Shown here piece by piece: positions 47,750 to 55,346 of a stretch of 64,000 nucleotides of DNA. The stretch lies in the NCBI GenBank assembly GCA_028289425.1, contig JANQPL010000002.1, positions 1-64,000 of the forward strand, given 5' to 3'. Position 1 is the first letter of the stretch. Every line of letters begins with the position of its first letter. The notes beneath the pieces were generated by a model. It ran no database searches, had not been told where the DNA came from, and saw only the letters and a list, made by a program, of their open reading frames with translations. Origin of the DNA: Alphaproteobacteria bacterium. GTDB lineage: Bacteria; Pseudomonadota; Alphaproteobacteria; JANQMY01. The translations under genes and the position numbers were made by a program.

Positions 47750-50137
47750 ATGGAGTTGTTTACCCGCGTTGGGGCTACCGTTCTTTTTGTACTGGGCGGC
47801 GGCCTGTTGTTGTTCGCGAACGATCAAGACCGACTGACGCAGGCCGCGGATGTCTTCTCGGGCATCACCGTGCCCAAGATCACGGCCCATACGGAGCCGG
47901 AGCCCGAGGTCGGCTCGGTGGACCAGATGCCGGCGGATCTGGGCCTTGATGCGGCCGAAGCGGCGGCCGACACCAAGGATGCCGCGTCCGATGTGTGGGG
48001 GGATTTGTCGGCGCGGGAAGATCCCTTCGCCAAATCGAGCGTCTTCCCAAGAACACCGCTCCTCCGCCTCAACACACTTCAGCACACCGGCAAGATCAAG
48101 CGCATCGATCTGGATGATCTGGGCCGCTTGCTGGTGACCAGCTCCTACGACAAAACGGCGCGGGTTTGGCTTATGCCGGAGCGGCCAGGCGACACGCCCA
48201 AGCTTCTGCGCGTCCTGCGGCCGCCCATCGGTCCGGGCCATTTGGGGCGCATTTTCGGCGTGGCCATCTCGCCTGACGGTGCCCATGTGGCGGTGGCGGG
48301 CTGGACCCATTGGGTCGCCGGCGTCAGCGAAGAGGATGAATTCCTCTATCTGTTCGATGCGGAAACCGGCGAGATGACGCACCGCTTTGCGGGCCTTGAC
48401 GATATCGTCCACGATCTCGCCTTTTCGCCGGACGGCCGCTTCCTGGTGGCGGGCCTGTCGCGCAACGGCATACGCGTGTTCGACATGACCGACAAGGCGC
48501 GGGTGTCGAAAGACAAAACCTATGGCGGCCAGGTCTATGGCCTTTCTTTCGCGCCGGACGGACGGCTGGCCACCGCCAGCTATGACGGGCTGGTGCGCCT
48601 TTATGGGGCGGACCTGACGGTTGCCTCGCTCACCCCGCAACTCACCACCTACACCCCCCATGGAGAGCAGCCCCACGATCTCGCCTTTTCCCCCGACGGC
48701 ACCAAGATCGCGGTGGGCTATTACGATCAACGTCAGATCAGTCTTTTGTCGGCGGCGGACCTGACCGAGCTTGAGGCCCCCAATACGGACGGCATTGAGA
48801 ATGGGGATCTCTTGACCGTGCGCTGGTCGGCCGATGGGCGTTATCTCTATGCGGGCGGACGCTGGCGCAACGATGACGGGCGCAACATGATCCGCCGGTG
48901 GCAGCAGGACGGCCATGGTCCGTATGAGGACTTTGTGGCGGCGGATCAAACCATTCTCGACCTGCACGAGCTGGGGCCGCGCGGCATCGCCTATGCGGCC
49001 GCCGACCCCACCGTTGCCGCCATTGACGGCACGGGGCAGGCGCGCATCCAGCCCTTGCCGCTGGTGGCTGCGTGGTTGCGGGCGGAAGACGCCACTCTTG
49101 ACGTGAGCCATGACGGGGCGGAAATCACCATGGCCTATGGCCGCGGCGATGACCGCCTGGCGGTCGGCTTTAATGTTTACCGCCGGCGCCTCGACCTCGA
49201 TATGGGGGAAGTGGACGCGTCCGAAGATGATCTGCCCACGGAAGAGGCCGCGCTAGACGCGCAGACTACGGAAGAATTGACCGCGCCGGACCAGGAAATC
49301 GACGTGACGGGCTGGCACAACAGCCCCATGCCGCGCATCAATGGCGAACCCATCTATCTGCCCAACGGGGAATGGTCCCGCGCCATGGCTTTGGCACCCG
49401 GCGGCGACACGGTGTTATTGGGGACCGAAAAGAATTTGCGCCATTACGATGCCAAGGGCCAGCAACTTTGGCAGGTGAAGGGGCCGGGTGCCGCCACCCA
49501 TGTTCAAATCACCGGCGACGGCCAAAAGGCGGTGGCCGCCTATCGGGACGGCACCATTCGCTGGCACAGGCTGACTGACGGCCAGGAGCTGTTCGCGCTC
49601 TTCATCGACAGCGATTTGCGGCGCTGGGTGTTCTGGACCCCGGCGGGCCTCTACGATGCGGCGCCGGGCGCCGACGACCTGCTGGGCTGGCACATCAATC
49701 AAGGGGATGCGCGCGAAGCCCTGTTCTACGGCGCCTCGCGTTTCGAAGAGCTGTTCCACAAGCCGGACCGGGTGTCGGCCGCGCTTGACAGTCTTGCGGC
49801 CACGCCCGCCCCATCCTTTGAGCGCATTCTGGCCAACCTGCCGCCGGTGGTCCGTATTCTGAGCATCGACCGGGGCGCCTCGGGCACGCCCATCGTGACC
49901 TATTCCGTACACACCCCCTCGCGCGACCCGGTGGACGCGGTGCGCGTTACCGTGGACGGCCGCGTTCTTGAACTTGCCCCGGAAGATATGGTGGCCGCGG
50001 CCGACGGCACGTATGAGCTGCCGCTCTCTTGCGCCCAAGGGGATGTGGAAGTGTCGCTGGCCGCAAAAACCGCCGCCAGTGTCTTCGGCGACGCCGACCG
50101 CGCCGCCCTGGGCTCCCTTTGCAGCTTTGATTCTTAG
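47750..50137 (+). CDS. WD40-repeat protein with C-terminal module usually linked to caspase-like domains
   Basis: The 795-residue product has a TM anchor (about residues 5-25) and an Asp/Glu-rich linker. A WD40 propeller then spans about residues 100-640, with repeated Asp-Leu-Ala-Phe-Ser-Pro-Asp-Gly patterns. A C-terminal region resembles the WTPxGxYDA...GWHIN segment that often precedes a peptidase C14 caspase domain. The protein ends with an Ig-like beta region and no caspase domain. ATG at 47750 has AGGGGA upstream. Function unknown. Confidence 0.8.
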   Translation: MELFTRVGATVLFVLGGGLLLFANDQDRLTQAADVFSGITVPKITAHTEPEPEVGSVDQMPADLGLDAAEAAADTKDAASDVWGDLSAREDPFAKSSVFPRTPLLRLNTLQHTGKIKRIDLDDLGRLLVTSSYDKTARVWLMPERPGDTPKLLRVLRPPIGPGHLGRIFGVAISPDGAHVAVAGWTHWVAGVSEEDEFLYLFDAETGEMTHRFAGLDDIVHDLAFSPDGRFLVAGLSRNGIRVFDMTDKARVSKDKTYGGQVYGLSFAPDGRLATASYDGLVRLYGADLTVASLTPQLTTYTPHGEQPHDLAFSPDGTKIAVGYYDQRQISLLSAADLTELEAPNTDGIENGDLLTVRWSADGRYLYAGGRWRNDDGRNMIRRWQQDGHGPYEDFVAADQTILDLHELGPRGIAYAAADPTVAAIDGTGQARIQPLPLVAAWLRAEDATLDVSHDGAEITMAYGRGDDRLAVGFNVYRRRLDLDMGEVDASEDDLPTEEAALDAQTTEELTAPDQEIDVTGWHNSPMPRINGEPIYLPNGEWSRAMALAPGGDTVLLGTEKNLRHYDAKGQQLWQVKGPGAATHVQITGDGQKAVAAYRDGTIRWHRLTDGQELFALFIDSDLRRWVFWTPAGLYDAAPGADDLLGWHINQGDAREALFYGASRFEELFHKPDRVSAALDSLAATPAPSFERILANLPPVVRILSIDRGASGTPIVTYSVHTPSRDPVDAVRVTVDGRVLELAPEDMVAAADGTYELPLSCAQGDVEVSLAAKTAASVFGDADRAALGSLCSFDS

Positions 50138-50150
50138 TTTGAGATAACCC

Positions 50151-50266
50151 GGCCACCCGCTCCCCCGGCCCGTGAACCATGTCCTCGGGCCGCGCAAAGC
50201 GCGGACCCGGGGGCACCCCAAGGGTACCCTAGTTCGGGCGGTTGGGCCGGGGGAGCGGGCTGGCTA
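50151..50266. repeat. Modular hairpin element, copy 1
   Basis: Terminal inverted repeats of about 20 bp (GGCCACCCGCTCCCCCGGCC at 50151 and its near complement ending 50265) enclose a nested GGGCCGCGC-AAA-GCGCGGACCC stem and an AAGGGTACCCT palindrome. Related elements are at 51721, 57271 and 62138. Confidence 0.75.
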
Positions 50267-50279
50267 GGTCAAATCAACA

Positions 50280-50382
50280 AAGTCCAATTGTCACCCCGGG
50301 CACGCCGCAGCACAAGCCTGCCTGCAGGCGCCGTGGTGCGGTGTAGACCCGGGGTCCATACCTACTTTTCGTAGAGGGATTT
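50280..50382. repeat. Short intergenic palindromic repeat
   Basis: A region between CACCCCGGG (about 50291) and CCGGGGTCC (about 50350) holds further inverted segments (CCTGCCTGCAGG). It looks like another common alphaproteobacterial intergenic repeat. No gene is seen in it. Confidence 0.4.
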
Positions 50383-50385
50383 GCT

Positions 50386-50655
50386 CTAGAGCGCTTCATC
50401 GTCATATTGAATCGTTCTGACGTGCGATTTTTTACCAGGACAAGGAGGGCGCCGATGAGCATAGTGGGGCTACGGTCGAGGCGGCCGACACTGTCCTGGC
50501 AAAAAAGCGCCCGTCCCTACGGGTTGCCCAGCGGTGAGCGTCCGCGTCGTTGTGGTCCTCACCCGATGCCCCACATCGCGTTTCGGACCACGCCTAGCGG
50601 AAACACTCACCGCTGGACAACAGAACTGTTTCAATATGACGATGAAGCGCTCTAG
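50386..50655. mobile_element. MITE-like element with 34-35 bp terminal inverted repeats
   Basis: The left end CTAGAGCGCTTCATCGTCAT (50386 on) reappears inverted at the right end (50621-50655), with a few mismatches over about 34 bases. A second, inner inverted repeat (CCAGCGGTGAG/CTCACCGCTGG) lies within. No transposase is encoded. The 270-bp length and structure suit a non-autonomous element. Confidence 0.6.
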
Positions 50656-50710
50656 ATCCCGGATCTGCACCGCATCATCGTCGAGATGCTGCGGTGCGTC
50701 CGGGATGACA
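50656..50710. repeat. REP-like palindrome
   Basis: A long imperfect hairpin reads TCCCGGATCTGCACCGCATC, a short loop, then the near complement ending GTCCGGGATGA. It abuts the MITE-like element and lies just beyond the stop of the next minus-strand gene, so it may double as its terminator. Confidence 0.55.
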
Positions 50711-50718
50711 TCTGGGGT

Positions 50719-51153
50719 TCACTCCCCCTTACGCACCACCTTTTCGAAGCGGCCAAGGCCGCAGGAACCGCGCGGCGTGCCGGTGGTGGTGTTCAGCACC
50801 GTGATGATTTCCAAATGGCACAGGCGTGCAATTCCCGTGGAATAGGAGTAGGCGCCTTCGAATTTCAGGCCCGAGCACCGGTGGTTCAGGCGGCTCAAAT
50901 ATCTATCCCCATTGTTCAGCCGGAACAGAATGTGGAAATCGTCCAGCGGCCGCGAACTGCGGATGCGCGTGACCTGGAAGCACCGCTCCGTGTCACCCGT
51001 CAGCTCATACTCCGACAGCGCTTCCGGCAGCGGCCCGCCGAATTCCGTCGCCCCGCGGGTGGAATAGGGCCGGTCGTCTTTGTCCTCCGCCAGGGCCGGG
51101 CCCATCACAAGGGCGGCCGCCAAGGCCAGCAGGGTCAAGAGTTTGGTTTTCAT
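50719..51153 (-). CDS. Small secreted cysteine-containing protein, paralogue A
   Basis: The 144-residue product has a signal peptide ending ALA (about residue 22). The mature part carries about four cysteines and the segments GGPLPEALSEYELTGDTERC, FRLNNGDRYLSRLNHRCSGL and CGLGRFEKV, shared with the adjacent paralogue. ATG at 51153 has GGAAGG upstream. No named family is recognised; disulfide bonds in the periplasm are likely. Confidence 0.72.
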   Translation of the reverse strand: MKTKLLTLLALAAALVMGPALAEDKDDRPYSTRGATEFGGPLPEALSEYELTGDTERCFQVTRIRSSRPLDDFHILFRLNNGDRYLSRLNHRCSGLKFEGAYSYSTGIARLCHLEIITVLNTTTGTPRGSCGLGRFEKVVRKGE

Positions 51154-51184
51154 GAGATCCTTCCTTCTATCGGGTGGGTGCGCC

Positions 51185-51607
51185 TCACGCGCCGCCATCT
51201 GTTGAACGTGTCTGCAATTTCTCGAATACCCCCAGCCCGCAGGTGCTGCGCACCCCGTTCGACGCCGGGTCCAGCACCCGGATGATATCGGTGTTGCACA
51301 ATTTCGGCGGACCGACGGTGTAGGTGATGGCCCCGCCGCTGCGCAGGCCCGAACAGGTGCCCCCCAGCCGGCTCACATATCGCTCCCCATTGTTCAGGCG
51401 GAACACAATGTGGCGGTTGTCGATGGGGATGGTCTGCTTGATGCGGTGCTGGGGCAGGCAGGTTTCCGTCTCGCCGGTGAGCTCGTAATCGGCAAGCTTT
51501 GGCGGCAACGGCCCGCCTACCTCTGATGCTGTCGCATCGGACGCCGTGGCACTCATCGCCATGCCGATGCTGAACACGAAGACGGCGCCACGCAGTGTCT
51601 GTTTCAT
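51185..51607 (-). CDS. Small secreted cysteine-containing protein, paralogue B
   Basis: The 140-residue product has a signal peptide ending SATA or so and the same core as paralogue A: GGPLPPKLADYELTGETETC, FRLNNGERYVSRLGGTCSGL and STCGLGVFEKL. The four shared cysteines align. It precedes paralogue A by 31 bp on the minus strand, probably one transcript from a tandem duplication. Function unknown. Confidence 0.72.
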   Translation of the reverse strand: MKQTLRGAVFVFSIGMAMSATASDATASEVGGPLPPKLADYELTGETETCLPQHRIKQTIPIDNRHIVFRLNNGERYVSRLGGTCSGLRSGGAITYTVGPPKLCNTDIIRVLDPASNGVRSTCGLGVFEKLQTRSTDGGA

Positions 51608-51720
51608 GGGGGCTCCTCCGGTGGGTCAGCAGCCTCAACAATAGCATGTGGCGCCGCGATTTCAGTCCCTTGAGCCGCCGCCCCGATCACAAAAAGTTTT
51701 GCAATGTATTTGAAAGAACT

Positions 51721-51921
51721 TGGCCATCCCGCTCCCCCGGCCCAACCACCTAGTGCGCGGGCCTTTTCAGGCGCGCGCACCGTCCTTTTGTCGCGTTTCC
51801 GGACGGCGAACCGGAAGTCCACTTCGCCTGGAAACGCTTGCGGGTACCCTTGGGGTGCCCCCGGGTCCGCGCTTTGCGCGGCCCGAGGACATGGTTCACG
51901 GGCCGGGGGAGCGGGTGGCCA
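51721..51921. repeat. Modular hairpin element, copy 2 (contains 106-bp core)
   Basis: Outer inverted repeats (TGGCCATCCCGCTCCCCCGG at 51721, complement ending 51921) enclose a 106-bp core (51752-51857) that matches 57313-57418 at 105 of 106 positions by direct comparison. The inside also has a CGTTTCC...GGAAACG palindrome, related to the element at 52887. Open frames crossing it are not genes. Confidence 0.8.
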
Positions 51922-51989
51922 GGTCCCAAACCAACAATGGGGGTGCAAGGCCAGACCGCCCGTTCCGCCGCCAAAACCTTGCTGTCACC

Positions 51990-52201
51990 CCCACCCGAAA
52001 ATCGCCTGCGCCGATTTTCGATCCCGGATCGAGTCCGGGACAGGCTCTCCCCCATCGAGGGGGAGGTATGGCGTTTACAAATCCCGCATTGTCTTATTCC
52101 TCCCCCCTTGATGGGGGGAGGTTAGGTGGGGGGTGAATTTCCATTTCCTTTTTCGCGTCATTGCCCGGTAAGCGATCCGAAGGATCGCGCATCCGGGCAA
52201 T
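51990..52201. repeat. Cluster of short palindromes
   Basis: Between copy 2 and the fasciclin gene lie several palindromes: CTCCCCC-ATC-GAGGGGGAG, CCTCCCCCCTTGATGGGGGG, and ATTGCCCGG...CCGGGCAAT (52160-52201) with an inner GCGATCC-GAA-GGATCGC stem. The stretch 51608-52389 otherwise shows no gene. Confidence 0.55.
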
Positions 52202-52389
52202 CCAGAGTCACTTGCTGAAGCGCCCGCCACTCATCCCACGCCACCGCCACGGGTGCGGGCGTGCGCCCAACTCTCTTGAAAAGTTTATCCGTACCCAAAC
52301 GAATCGTGTTTTTTCAACTTTCGTTGATCCAGCGTGCGCATCCCCGCGTAAGAGCAGGTGTTTGCAATGCCTCACAGAATGGAATGTAC

Positions 52390-52881
52390 ATGTTGAAGAA
52401 ATTTGCTGTTGTGTTCGCGGCGGTGTTTTTCGCCACCAGCGCCCTGGCGGACGGCCATGGCGCCAAGAAAGATATTGTCGATACGGCGGTCGAAGCCGGC
52501 CAATTCACCACCCTTGCTGCCGCATTGACGGCGGCTGATTTGGTGGGCGCCTTGAAGGGCGAGGGGCCCTTCACCGTGTTCGCCCCCACCGACGAAGCGT
52601 TCGCCAAATTGCCGGACGGCACCATCGACACGCTTTTGAAGCCCGAAAACAAAGACCAGCTTGTCGGCATCCTCACCTATCACGTGGTCTCGGGCGCTGT
52701 TCCGTCCACGGATCTTGTGGGCAAGACCCTTGACGTGGCCACCTTACAAGGCGCGACCGTGGCGGTGGACGGCACAGACGGTGTCACCGTCAACGGCGCG
52801 AATGTTGTGACCGCGGACATCAAAGCGTCCAACGGCATCATCCACGTAATCGACACGGTAATCCTGCCGCCGGAGAGCTAA
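52390..52881 (+). CDS. Secreted fasciclin-domain protein
   Basis: The 163-residue product has a signal peptide ([20 protein letters not shown]) and one fasciclin (FAS1) domain: [47 protein letters not shown] and the final [12 protein letters not shown]. Such proteins are small secreted or surface adhesin-like proteins of uncertain role. ATG at 52390 is chosen because it gives the signal peptide; ATG at 52384 is also possible. Confidence 0.9.
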   Translation: MLKKFAVVFAAVFFATSALADGHGAKKDIVDTAVEAGQFTTLAAALTAADLVGALKGEGPFTVFAPTDEAFAKLPDGTIDTLLKPENKDQLVGILTYHVVSGAVPSTDLVGKTLDVATLQGATVAVDGTDGVTVNGANVVTADIKASNGIIHVIDTVILPPES

Positions 52882-52886
52882 GACCA

Positions 52887-52934
52887 AGCGTTTCCAGGTG
52901 AAGTGGATACCGGTTCACCGTCCGGAAACGCGCC
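52887..52934. repeat. CGTTTCC/GGAAACG intergenic module
   Basis: GCGTTTCCAGGTGAAGTGG, about ten bases, then CCGTCCGGAAACGCG. It is the inverted form of the central module in elements copy 2 and copy 3. It lies five bases after the fasciclin stop. Confidence 0.65.
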
Positions 52935-52944
52935 AAAAAAACAA

Positions 52945-53079
52945 GCCGATTGGAAGTCTACATGACCAATCGGCCTACATAGTGCGGTTCGTCCGCACAC
53001 GAGATCTCGCAACCTCCCCCAATCAGTATTGCGAGACCAGATCTGGCGCGACCATCTCCCCTCGCGCCAGATCTTTTTT
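52945..53079 (+). ncRNA. Candidate small RNA with C-rich loops and terminator
   Basis: Four consecutive perfect stems occupy 135 bases. They are GCCGATTGG/CCAATCGGC (52945-52974), GTGCGG-TTCGT-CCGCAC (52982-52998), TCTCGCAA/TTGCGAGA with a CCTCCCCC-containing loop (53005-53036) and a 12-bp terminator stem with a TCTCCCC-containing loop (53039-53079). Exposed anti-Shine-Dalgarno CUCCC loops occur in alphaproteobacterial trans-acting sRNAs such as AbcR and CcsR types. No clear promoter is seen. It could instead be a structured 3' UTR of the fasciclin mRNA. Confidence 0.5.
53039..53079 (+). terminator. Strong intrinsic terminator
   Basis: A perfect 12-bp stem AGATCTGGCGCG/CGCGCCAGATCT (53039-53050 and 53063-53074) with a 12-base loop is followed by T residues to 53079. 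It ends plus-strand transcripts and marks the left boundary of the defence cassette. Confidence 0.85.
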
Positions 53080-53183
53080 CGAGTGTCAAACGCACGGTTG
53101 ACGTGATCTACGCCAGCATCAAGTTTCAATCTGTCGCAAGTGCTCTGCGGTCTCTGTCTTTCATTTGCGTCTTTGGATGTCGG

Positions 53184-53828
53184 TCAAATTCGTTGACAAG
53201 TGGGTTCGCCTTTTAAAGTACTGCAGTATCGCCAAATAATTAGATCTACTACACCTACGGGATCACCGCTTGCTTTTGCTAGTTGTGCGCAGAGTTCTTG
53301 AACACTAACGTACCCAAAAGAGCGAGCAACTGTGACGAGATGGCGGTCCGGCTTGGCCACATTGCAACCGATGTTTTTCGCCAGGTGCCAAACCGTGATA
53401 GGGCCAATGAATGGCAGCGAGCTGAGTGTTTTTATCGGGTCATCCCGAACGCGACCCATGAAAGTTTCAAAGCCGTCTTCGTGAATTGTTCTTGCGACTT
53501 TTGCAATTGATCTGATTTTGGCACGATTGCGAAAATAGGCTGTGGCGCATTCAACACAGAGCTCTTCGTTGTGAACGATGTATTGGGCTGTTTCCCAGTC
53601 ACCGAATGCAAGTGATACGCCGTTAAAGCGCCTTCTGGCGGTGGATTCTCTGAAACCAGAGTTTATGATTACCCAAGCAGCTTCTCGAAGGAAATCACTT
53701 TCACTGACGTTATCTAATCGAACTCCTAATTGCCATTCGACTTCAGCTCGATACTTTGAACCGAGAACGATACGTCGCGCGTTCAGATAGTAACGTACAA
53801 CCGATATTGCATCATCGTTCAGCACCAT
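53184..53828 (-). CDS. HhH-GPD DNA glycosylase-like protein (OGG-like, type IV CBASS accessory)
   Basis: The 214-residue product has the helix-hairpin-helix region LPFIGPITVWHLAKNIG (residues 138-154), followed by Lys-Pro-Asp with Asp161 in the place of the catalytic Asp of the HhH-GPD superfamily. The Lys nucleophile expected in the hairpin (Gly-x-Gly-x-Lys in OGG1) appears replaced, so activity may be altered. OGG-like genes are a recognised accessory of type IV CBASS. It is the last gene of the five-gene operon, overlapping the previous one by 17 bases. Confidence 0.82.
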   Translation of the reverse strand: MVLNDDAISVVRYYLNARRIVLGSKYRAEVEWQLGVRLDNVSESDFLREAAWVIINSGFRESTARRRFNGVSLAFGDWETAQYIVHNEELCVECATAYFRNRAKIRSIAKVARTIHEDGFETFMGRVRDDPIKTLSSLPFIGPITVWHLAKNIGCNVAKPDRHLVTVARSFGYVSVQELCAQLAKASGDPVGVVDLIIWRYCSTLKGEPTCQRI

Positions 53829-54393
53829 CTCGACTTATCGTATCTCTCCAAAATAGTTTCAAACGAGTTAACAGAATTGATGCGCCAGGGTAATTGTCGA
53901 GGTGCTTGCTGATCTCGACCTTCAATTTGTGCGCCTTTTTCAATCTAAGGAATTGTGATTCTGGAATGTTAGTCCCTATCTCAGTTGCCATGTCGTACTT
54001 TGAAGCAATTCTTCTGTATTCATCGTCATTCAGAGATTCCTTGGAAAGAAGATCGGAGATTTCCTTCTTTACTTCAGCGTACAGAGAAAAGCTCTTTGAA
54101 TGTGATTCTGACTTACCCTTCCAGTCGACGAGTAATTGAAATATAGAAAGGGCAAACACGCCTAAAGATATCAAACCGACCCAAATGTCCGGATCAATTG
54201 TGGAAACATTCAGATAAACTCGAACTCGATCAGGTGCGAACGTCAAAGACACCAAATATGCCGCAAGCAGGAATATAAACACATCCAGAACGGTGGCGTA
54301 GAATCTAAACCTATCTCTTAGCAGGGCGTGTGCCGTACACAGCATGTCAGCAGTGTCTTTTGTTTTCTTTGCTTGACTAGCTTTTTGCGTCAC
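53812..54393 (-). CDS. Two-TM SLATT-like effector
   Basis: The 193-residue product has two hydrophobic helices (about residues 33-52 and 70-90) and a long C-terminal helical, Lys/Glu-rich part, the layout of SLATT (SMODS and SLOG-associated two-TM) effectors. Such proteins are thought to damage the inner membrane when the cyclic-nucleotide signal is made. The start is GTG at 54393, overlapping the CD-NTase stop as GTGA. A different two-TM class is possible, since family assignment rests on architecture and neighbours. Confidence 0.8.
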   Translation of the reverse strand: MTQKASQAKKTKDTADMLCTAHALLRDRFRFYATVLDVFIFLLAAYLVSLTFAPDRVRVYLNVSTIDPDIWVGLISLGVFALSIFQLLVDWKGKSESHSKSFSLYAEVKKEISDLLSKESLNDDEYRRIASKYDMATEIGTNIPESQFLRLKKAHKLKVEISKHLDNYPGASILLTRLKLFWRDTISRDGAER

Positions 54394-55346
54394 TGGAATC
54401 GAGTCTCTTCAAGTTCAAACAATGACTCCCACTGTTCGATTGAATGGGCTGCATTGGCATTTCGCATTCGTTTCTCAATTCGTCCAAGCATGTGTGACGC
54501 TCTCAGCCGCGCTTTGCTATCCTTGTCTCCCAAATATTCATCGACATAATCTGATTGACCAGTTTTGTCGCTAATTGGGGTTTTTACACTTGTTTTCGCG
54601 CTTTCAAAGAACTTCACAAGCATAGCATGTAGCGTTTTCTGACCTGCATATTGTTTGAATGCTCTGACGGCGAGACTCTCTGTGTGATAACCTGAGAGCC
54701 GCTGACCCTCCGGAAGTGTAGCAATTATTGCTTTAGCCAGCTTGATCGTTGGAATTAGTTTCCTGTCACAAGCCGCGTTCAAGCTCGAAAGCTCCTCCTG
54801 AAATGCCTCTGGGTCGATCTTCGACCAATTTTTTCCGTCAGTTGACGGAATATATAGCTTGCCTCTGGTGCTCCTGAAGCCGGGCAATATTTGAAGCTCA
54901 GTGTTGTCGGGGTACTCCACCGTAACTGCTAAATCACCCTTCGTAACTTCAGCATCTGTCCCCAGGCGTGTCTGTACCAGGGAAGTGAAATCTGATATGA
55001 GTTTTGAAGGTTTCGGCAGTTCATCAAATTTGTCTTTTAGAATAAAGAGTGTGTCGACATCGCTTAGTCCGTCAACGTAAGTATGTTTTGCAACTGAGCC
55101 ACCAAAAAGGGAATCGATACTTGTCTCAAGTTCGTCGGAGATAAATTCTTTGAGCGCATTCAACCGCTGTTGAATGAGTTCTGGATTTCGGTCGTTGTAC
55201 TCACGCAAAAGTTCTTTAAACAAATCTGACAATGATACATTGAACCCAGATTCAAGGGCTTTCTTTTCAGCTTCGTCGATCCTCCTCTTTACCTGCTCAG
55301 GAGTCCACCTATCAGGGATATAGCTTCCGCCACCGCTTCCACCCAT
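54390..55346 (-). CDS. CD-NTase (cGAS/DncV-like nucleotidyltransferase) of type IV CBASS
   Basis: It is the signal-producing enzyme that makes a cyclic oligonucleotide on phage infection. The 318-residue product has the nucleotidyltransferase motif Gly-Gly-Ser (82-84), Asp96 and Asp98 in LSDVDTLF, and a probable third acid, Glu150, in ELQILPGF. The start is ATG at 55346, which shares one base with the Cap10 stop (TGATG). It yields Met-Gly-Gly-Ser-Gly-Gly-Gly-Ser, so Met removal exposes a glycine followed by a flexible tail. The GTG at 55349 would add one Met and is disfavoured. Cyclic product unknown. Confidence 0.9.
   Translation of the reverse strand: MGGSGGGSYIPDRWTPEQVKRRIDEAEKKALESGFNVSLSDLFKELLREYNDRNPELIQQRLNALKEFISDELETSIDSLFGGSVAKHTYVDGLSDVDTLFILKDKFDELPKPSKLISDFTSLVQTRLGTDAEVTKGDLAVTVEYPDNTELQILPGFRSTRGKLYIPSTDGKNWSKIDPEAFQEELSSLNAACDRKLIPTIKLAKAIIATLPEGQRLSGYHTESLAVRAFKQYAGQKTLHAMLVKFFESAKTSVKTPISDKTGQSDYVDEYLGDKDSKARLRASHMLGRIEKRMRNANAAHSIEQWESLFELEETRFQ

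Noticed and set aside
47723-49111. 462-codon minus-strand open frame
   Set aside because: It is antisense to the WD40 gene, whose repeats are unmistakable.
51704-52136. Open frames with peptides such as RTANRKSTSPGNACGYPWG
   Set aside because: These come from the intergenic repeat core, which recurs at 57.3 kb in other contexts; such peptides are commonly mis-annotated in alphaproteobacteria.
53812-54393. SLATT-like protein as a generic membrane protein unrelated to defence
   Set aside because: Its GTGA overlap with the CD-NTase and its two-TM plus helical-tail layout fit a CBASS effector; a neutral role would not explain the tight coupling.
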